Below are positions 60,533-64,000 of a stretch of 64,000 nucleotides of DNA, one piece after another; positions within the stretch are counted from its first letter, which is position 1, and every line of letters begins with the position of its first letter. The notes beneath the pieces are model-generated. The model had not been told where the DNA came from. It did not search any database and was given only the letters and a program-made list of their open reading frames with translations. A program made the translations under genes and the position numbers. Source of the DNA: Actinomycetes bacterium (GTDB lineage: Bacteria; Actinomycetota; Coriobacteriia; Coriobacteriales; Eggerthellaceae); contig JAEWQO010000136.1 in assembly GCA_023460315.1 (NCBI GenBank), forward strand, positions 4,634 to 68,633, given 5' to 3'.

Positions 60533-61888
60533 TCATCTTGTTGAAGCAACAACAAGCTCGCTTTTGATCTCTTCCAAAAAGGATTCGACACGTTTGAAAT
60601 CGTCCTCATTGGCATACAGGCTGCTCGTCATGGTACAGGCATCTTGAAAGGTGGAGACGCTGAGCTGAAACGACGGGGGCCGCTTCAGTGCGGTGGCGAA
60701 GAAGGCACTCTCAGGTTTTATGGCACCGAAGGCAAGCCGATCCTCATCCATGACACCCAAGTTGGTGAATGACACCACGGGCACACCCGCCGCCTTGAAG
60801 AACACATGTTCCAGCCTCCGACGCGAAACGACTCGCGCGAGTGCATGCAGCAGCAAAGGGCCCTTCAGGCAAGCGTCGCTCTCCTTCTGTGCCTTCATTT
60901 GGGCGGAAACTGCGCTCAAGGTCTCATCGAAAGGCGCATCCCTCCGCATTTCAAGATGGCAAAAGTAATTCGACGTGAGATTGCAGAAGCCAAACCGCTG
61001 ACCAGCTTTGCCATATCTGCGCAGATCGACCGGACAGGGCAAGACGATGTCACAACATCCAGTCCTGTTGCGCAAGGTGCGCGCATACGCCGTGAGGAGC
61101 AGGTCGTTCACCGTGGCCATGCGAGATTTGGCATATGCGCGAATGCGGATAAAATCAGCCGGGCTCATTATTGCCCGAGCCAACCGTGCATCCTTGGCGT
61201 CCCCCTGCAGGGACAGCCGCATCTCAGGATTTTCGGAAGGCGCGCTGGCTCCCGCAAACACGATGCCGAGCTTTCGCATGAACCCGATATTCTGGCTCAC
61301 CTGGCCGAAATCTCGACGAGTTGGATAGCCATCTACCAAGTTGCGTCCATCGGAACCGTTTTCCATCGCGGAATAGATTCCGGCGAGCAGATACAGGTAC
61401 GCTTTGAAGCCAGCTCCATCGCAGATCATGTGATCGACGATGATGCAGAGGGTGTCTTTCTCTCCTCCCCGCATCACGCAGATCCGCAGACGGGGACCGG
61501 CATGATGATCGAGGGACTGCAGCAACGCCGACTCGAGAGAGGGGGGATTGTCCTCGCTTACTTGGTCTCCACTTATGTGGTCCCCACTTGCGCGGTGTTC
61601 GTTTGCAAGATGCTCGTTTGCAAGGTTGACGTCTACAAGGCTGACGGCATCGTTGGCATCGCACTCTTGCTTGGCCCACACACCGCGATCTTCGTCGAAG
61701 ACGCAAAAGACAAGCGGCGCGGCAGTTGTCGACACCTCCAGTGCCCGTTTGAGAAGGGAGACATCGATATGCGCCGGCAAATCTATCCTGCACCTGATAA
61801 GCGGGTCATGCGACCTGCGGTAAAAGTACTGCATGAGCTCAAAAGGCTCAGCCGCTCTGTCATCCCTGCCTTCCACCATACCCATCAT
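60533..61888 (-). CDS. Condensation-domain/alcohol acetyltransferase-like protein
   Basis: A 451-residue acyltransferase-like protein. The fold is of the condensation (HxxxDG) superfamily: HMICDG with His153, Asp157 and Gly158, and FCNLTSNYFCHLEM and LVFCVFDEDRG around it. No NRPS carrier or adenylation domain is attached. Residues about 89-113 are a five-copy degenerate pentapeptide insert (two LANEH, then RASGD, HISGD, QVSED) not expected in the fold. The start is uncertain: ATG at 61888, 61885 or 61879, TTG at 61933. Substrate unknown. Confidence 0.7.
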   Translation of the reverse strand: MMGMVEGRDDRAAEPFELMQYFYRRSHDPLIRCRIDLPAHIDVSLLKRALEVSTTAAPLVFCVFDEDRGVWAKQECDANDAVSLVDVNLANEHLANEHRASGDHISGDQVSEDNPPSLESALLQSLDHHAGPRLRICVMRGGEKDTLCIIVDHMICDGAGFKAYLYLLAGIYSAMENGSDGRNLVDGYPTRRDFGQVSQNIGFMRKLGIVFAGASAPSENPEMRLSLQGDAKDARLARAIMSPADFIRIRAYAKSRMATVNDLLLTAYARTLRNRTGCCDIVLPCPVDLRRYGKAGQRFGFCNLTSNYFCHLEMRRDAPFDETLSAVSAQMKAQKESDACLKGPLLLHALARVVSRRRLEHVFFKAAGVPVVSFTNLGVMDEDRLAFGAIKPESAFFATALKRPPSFQLSVSTFQDACTMTSSLYANEDDFKRVESFLEEIKSELVVASTR

Positions 61889-62108
61889 CTCCCGGTTGTT
61901 CCTGAGAGTGTGCTTACGCGCGGCAGCGCGCAAGCACGGTCGGGCCTATTCTACGGTTTTCGTCCTTCGCTGGTTCTGGCGCATGCCAAACTGTGCGAAA
62001 GTTCCCAACGGAAACTTCTCGAAGTCCGTCAAGTCCCGCGACCCGCCATCTCCACCCGCATCGCCGAATCAGCGTCGTCCTGGTTATGTCCAGCGCTCAT
62101 CGCTCCGA

Positions 62109-62124
62109 TGTTTCACGTGAAACA
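62109..62124. promoter_or_regulatory. parS centromere site (second copy)
   Basis: TGTTTCACGTGAAACA, identical to the copy at 1935-1950. Identity extends to 27 bases (62107-62133 and 1933-1959). It lies just upstream of the condensation-domain gene, between it and the DUF2975 gene. Confidence 0.9.
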
Positions 62125-62384
62125 TTCGTTCGCTATAAATCATGATCGCTACAACAATAGCGGTAGCGATAGAGCGATCGCGGAACTCGAGAAGCGGCCA
62201 AAACGCATCGCGACAAGCGGCACAACGGCGAGAAACCTCTCCGCCTCTCTGTGAGCATTTTTGCCTATTCATTTATTTTCTTTACTGATCTTCATTCATA
62301 AACTTGACGTAAAACAGCATATTAATGTTGTATTACGTCAAATTATTGATAAAATGGGAACATAGTCGCCCTAAGGAGATCAGC

Positions 62385-62867
62385 ATGGACAAGACAAAGG
62401 ACAAGATAAGGTCACTCAGTTCCGTGCTCTTTTTCGCCCTGCTCGCCATCGGTGTTCTTGTGATGGGCTCGTCGACTTACCATATATTTCTCTCACTTGG
62501 CCTATTAGGCCCCAATTCGAACGCCGCAAGCGGCGTTGACTGGACAGGATTTCTTCGGTCTAGCTTTCTCTCAGCCTTGCTTATCTATACCGCCTTCATC
62601 TTCAGAAAATTCAGCAAAACCGAAACACCTTTCACCAAGGATATCCCCCATCGATTGAAAATCGTAGCGCTTGGTCTTTTTCTTGCCTTGGCAGTCCCCC
62701 AGTGGCTCGGTTACCTCATTTCAAGCCTAAGCACAGGCACGTTTCAATTTGTCCTTTTCAGTGAATCTGAGATATTCGCCCTGGCCATGGCCGCCGTCAT
62801 TTATTGCATGGCGCAGATATACGAGTATGGATCCATGCTGCAAGACGAAAGTTACGAGATACTCTAG
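62385..62867 (+). CDS. DUF2975 membrane protein
   Basis: A 160-residue membrane protein with four helices (about 11-30, 55-75, 90-108, 125-145), like Bacillus YoaS. AAGGAG lies 6 bases before ATG 62385. It sits directly upstream of a small XRE regulator, an arrangement that is common for this family. Function unknown. Confidence 0.8.
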   Translation: MDKTKDKIRSLSSVLFFALLAIGVLVMGSSTYHIFLSLGLLGPNSNAASGVDWTGFLRSSFLSALLIYTAFIFRKFSKTETPFTKDIPHRLKIVALGLFLALAVPQWLGYLISSLSTGTFQFVLFSESEIFALAMAAVIYCMAQIYEYGSMLQDESYEIL

Positions 62868-62875
62868 GACCACAC

Positions 62876-63094
62876 ATGGCGATAATACTTCGACTTGACA
62901 GAATGATGGCAGATAGAAAAATATCCCTTGGCGAACTTGCCAGCAGAGTGGGAATCGCCGATGGAAATCTTTCAAAAATCAAAAACGGCAGGGTGAGCGG
63001 CATACGTTTCTCAACCCTCAACGCCATCTGCTCCATCCTCGACTGCAAGCCAGGTGACATCTTGGATTTCGAAAAAGACGAAGAGGATATCTAG
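62876..63094 (+). CDS. Small XRE family regulator (YozG-like)
   Basis: A 72-residue helix-turn-helix protein: LRLDRMMADRKISLGELASRVGIADGNLSKIKNGRVSGIRFSTL covers almost all of it. The ATG at 62876 is 8 bases after the DUF2975 stop, so the two are co-transcribed. It probably regulates its own operon. Confidence 0.85.
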   Translation: MAIILRLDRMMADRKISLGELASRVGIADGNLSKIKNGRVSGIRFSTLNAICSILDCKPGDILDFEKDEEDI

Positions 63095-63268
63095 CCTCAA
63101 GAGCACTGCAGCATGATGGATGGCTCGCAGCAATGCCCTTGGCACGAAGGGCATGCAACCATAAAGGTGTCGCCCATGCAAATGGACTCCCAGCCTCAAT
63201 GCCGACAATACGGAAAACAGAGACATTGCTGTTGCCATCATTGCCGCAATCCGATTGCGTTCCATGCG

Positions 63269-63694
63269 TCAAATGCTCAGCACCGAGTACAGGTAACGCT
63301 CGGTCTGCTCGACCTTGTCCTTTTTGAGTTCGCATTCCCAGATGACGACCACAGTCCAGCCATCAGCTTCGAGCGTCTCCTTCGTGCGCCTGTCACGCTC
63401 GACGTTGCGCGCGAACTTCGCCTCCCAATAGTCGGTGTTGCTGCCGGGAGTGGAGGCGTACTTGCAGCCATCATGGCGATGCCAAAAACAGCCGTTGACG
63501 AAGATGGCAAGCTTCCGACCAGGATAGGCGATGTCCGGACGGCCGGACGCCTTCTTCCACTGGAGACGATAGCCGGGGTACCCCATCTTGCGCAGCATGG
63601 CGCGAACCTGGAGCTCAGGTTTCGTGTCCTTGCTCTTGTTCCCCTGCATGGAATGTCTGACGGCTTCGGTGGTCATGGGAATATGATAGACCAT
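63269..63694 (-). CDS. vsr: Very short patch repair endonuclease Vsr
   Basis: A 141-residue nuclease. TKPELQVRAMLRKMGYPGYRLQWKKASGRPDIAYPGRKLAIFVNGCFWHRHDG has the Vsr core (catalytic Asp, His and the FVNGCFWHxH zinc/metal site). It nicks T:G mismatches made by deamination of 5-methylcytosine. The ATG at 63694 follows GGGAGG by 10 bases; alternatives are ATG 63676 and TTG 63703. A cytosine methyltransferase would be expected nearby but is not in the window. Confidence 0.9.
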   Translation of the reverse strand: MVYHIPMTTEAVRHSMQGNKSKDTKPELQVRAMLRKMGYPGYRLQWKKASGRPDIAYPGRKLAIFVNGCFWHRHDGCKYASTPGSNTDYWEAKFARNVERDRRTKETLEADGWTVVVIWECELKKDKVEQTERYLYSVLSI

Positions 63695-63731
63695 AGCAGA
63701 CAAACCTCCCCCGTTTTATTCCCCGAAGCGA

Positions 63732-63763
63732 AAGGCAGGCAGAGTCGCCCCTCCGCCTGCCTT
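63732..63763. terminator. Inverted repeat near the right edge
   Basis: A perfect 9-bp inverted repeat (63732-63740 against 63755-63763) with a 14-nt loop. It could be a terminator for a plus-strand gene or a Vsr leader element. The remaining sequence to 64000 shows no gene that I can support. Confidence 0.4.
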
Positions 63764-64000
63764 CCCGATCGCACGAAAAGCTTACGATCAACCCAAGAAG
63801 CTAGCCAGTGATCGCCGCGTGCGCATGGTTGGCGGCAGTGCGGCCAGAGTTCACATTGTTCGCATTGCACGTTCCCCATTACAGTAGAAATCAGCCCGTA
63901 TCGAGCGTAGCCAGGGGCTTGGCGGCCCCGGCTGGTCAACAGCCCAGCCAGCTTTTGATCTAGTATGGCTATGGCCCGTTGGGCCGCTGGCCGGCCGCCT

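Noticed and set aside
60352..60567. Plus-strand 71-codon frame opposite the DinJ promoter and condensation-gene end
   Set aside because: It overlaps the end of the minus-strand gene, has no convincing binding site and shows no recognisable domain.
63673..63939. Minus-strand 88-codon frame with several Cys at the right edge
   Set aside because: No binding site, overlaps the Vsr start region, and no family resemblance; kept as intergenic.

Overview
The window looks like chromosomal DNA, roughly 60% GC by eye, of an anaerobic actinobacterium of class Coriobacteriia, most likely family Eggerthellaceae. The reasons are: the actinobacterial fhaA-fhaB-pstP-SEDS/PBP-pknB cell-wall signalling operon; two Tat-exported fumarate-reductase-like flavoprotein lipoproteins, each beside a polytopic membrane protein ending in a LuxR helix-turn-helix; a HemN-like radical SAM enzyme; and anaerobe-type thiH. 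Two canonical parS sites (1935-1950 and 62109-62124) and the fha/pst/pkn operon suggest the window lies near the replication origin. Genus assignment is inference. Layout. 1-503: end of what looks like an integrated element, closed by a 3' fragment of tRNA-Thr. 793-2828: uspA, then an encapsulated ferritin and its family 1 encapsulin shell, with a parS site between them. 3192-10944: FHA proteins, PP2C phosphatase, a natural FtsW/RodA-transpeptidase fusion and the PASTA kinase. 11252-11327: tRNA-Arg(CCT). 11435-19307 (minus strand): LytS-like kinase, TauE-like permease, glycosyltransferase, QueT, RsgA, an OB-fold membrane protein, TrkH and a 45-residue membrane peptide. 19526-21644 (plus): a hypothetical protein and a HemN-like radical SAM protein. 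21769-32017 (minus): an eight-gene catabolic operon encoding an ABC importer with a Tat lipoprotein binder, an M20 amidohydrolase, HyuA, HyuB and an ATC-hydrolase-like protein. Its binding protein, M20 enzyme, hydantoinase pair and ATC-hydrolase homologue make sense as import of a cyclic amide or thiazoline followed by ring opening and amide hydrolysis. 32280-38000 (minus): membrane LuxR regulator, Tat flavoprotein, LysR and a MetE-like methyltransferase. 38082-42062: thiS-thiF-thiG-thiH-thiE. 42183-43555: low-complexity DNA, including an 11-copy hexanucleotide array, around a PNPOx-like gene. 43555-48781: GyrI-like protein, second membrane LuxR, second Tat flavoprotein, and a divergent regulator that fuses an XRE helix-turn-helix to a superoxide-reductase-like iron site. 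49381-53474: nitroreductase, PutP-like symporter, LytR_C-like protein, TetR regulator. 53762-58561: a translationally coupled iron/metal-chelate uptake operon with a DUF364 protein and a SAM methyltransferase. 58608-59430: decayed genes, including part of a lantibiotic-type ABC ATPase. 59728-63694: DinJ-YafQ toxin-antitoxin pair, condensation-domain protein, DUF2975-XRE pair and an orphan Vsr endonuclease. The observations I rate highest are the XRE-superoxide-reductase-like fusion divergent from a flavoprotein, the hydantoinase/ATC-hydrolase/importer operon, the paired parS sites with 27 identical bases, and the encapsulin-ferritin compartment. All identifications were made by reading sequence; no database search was run.
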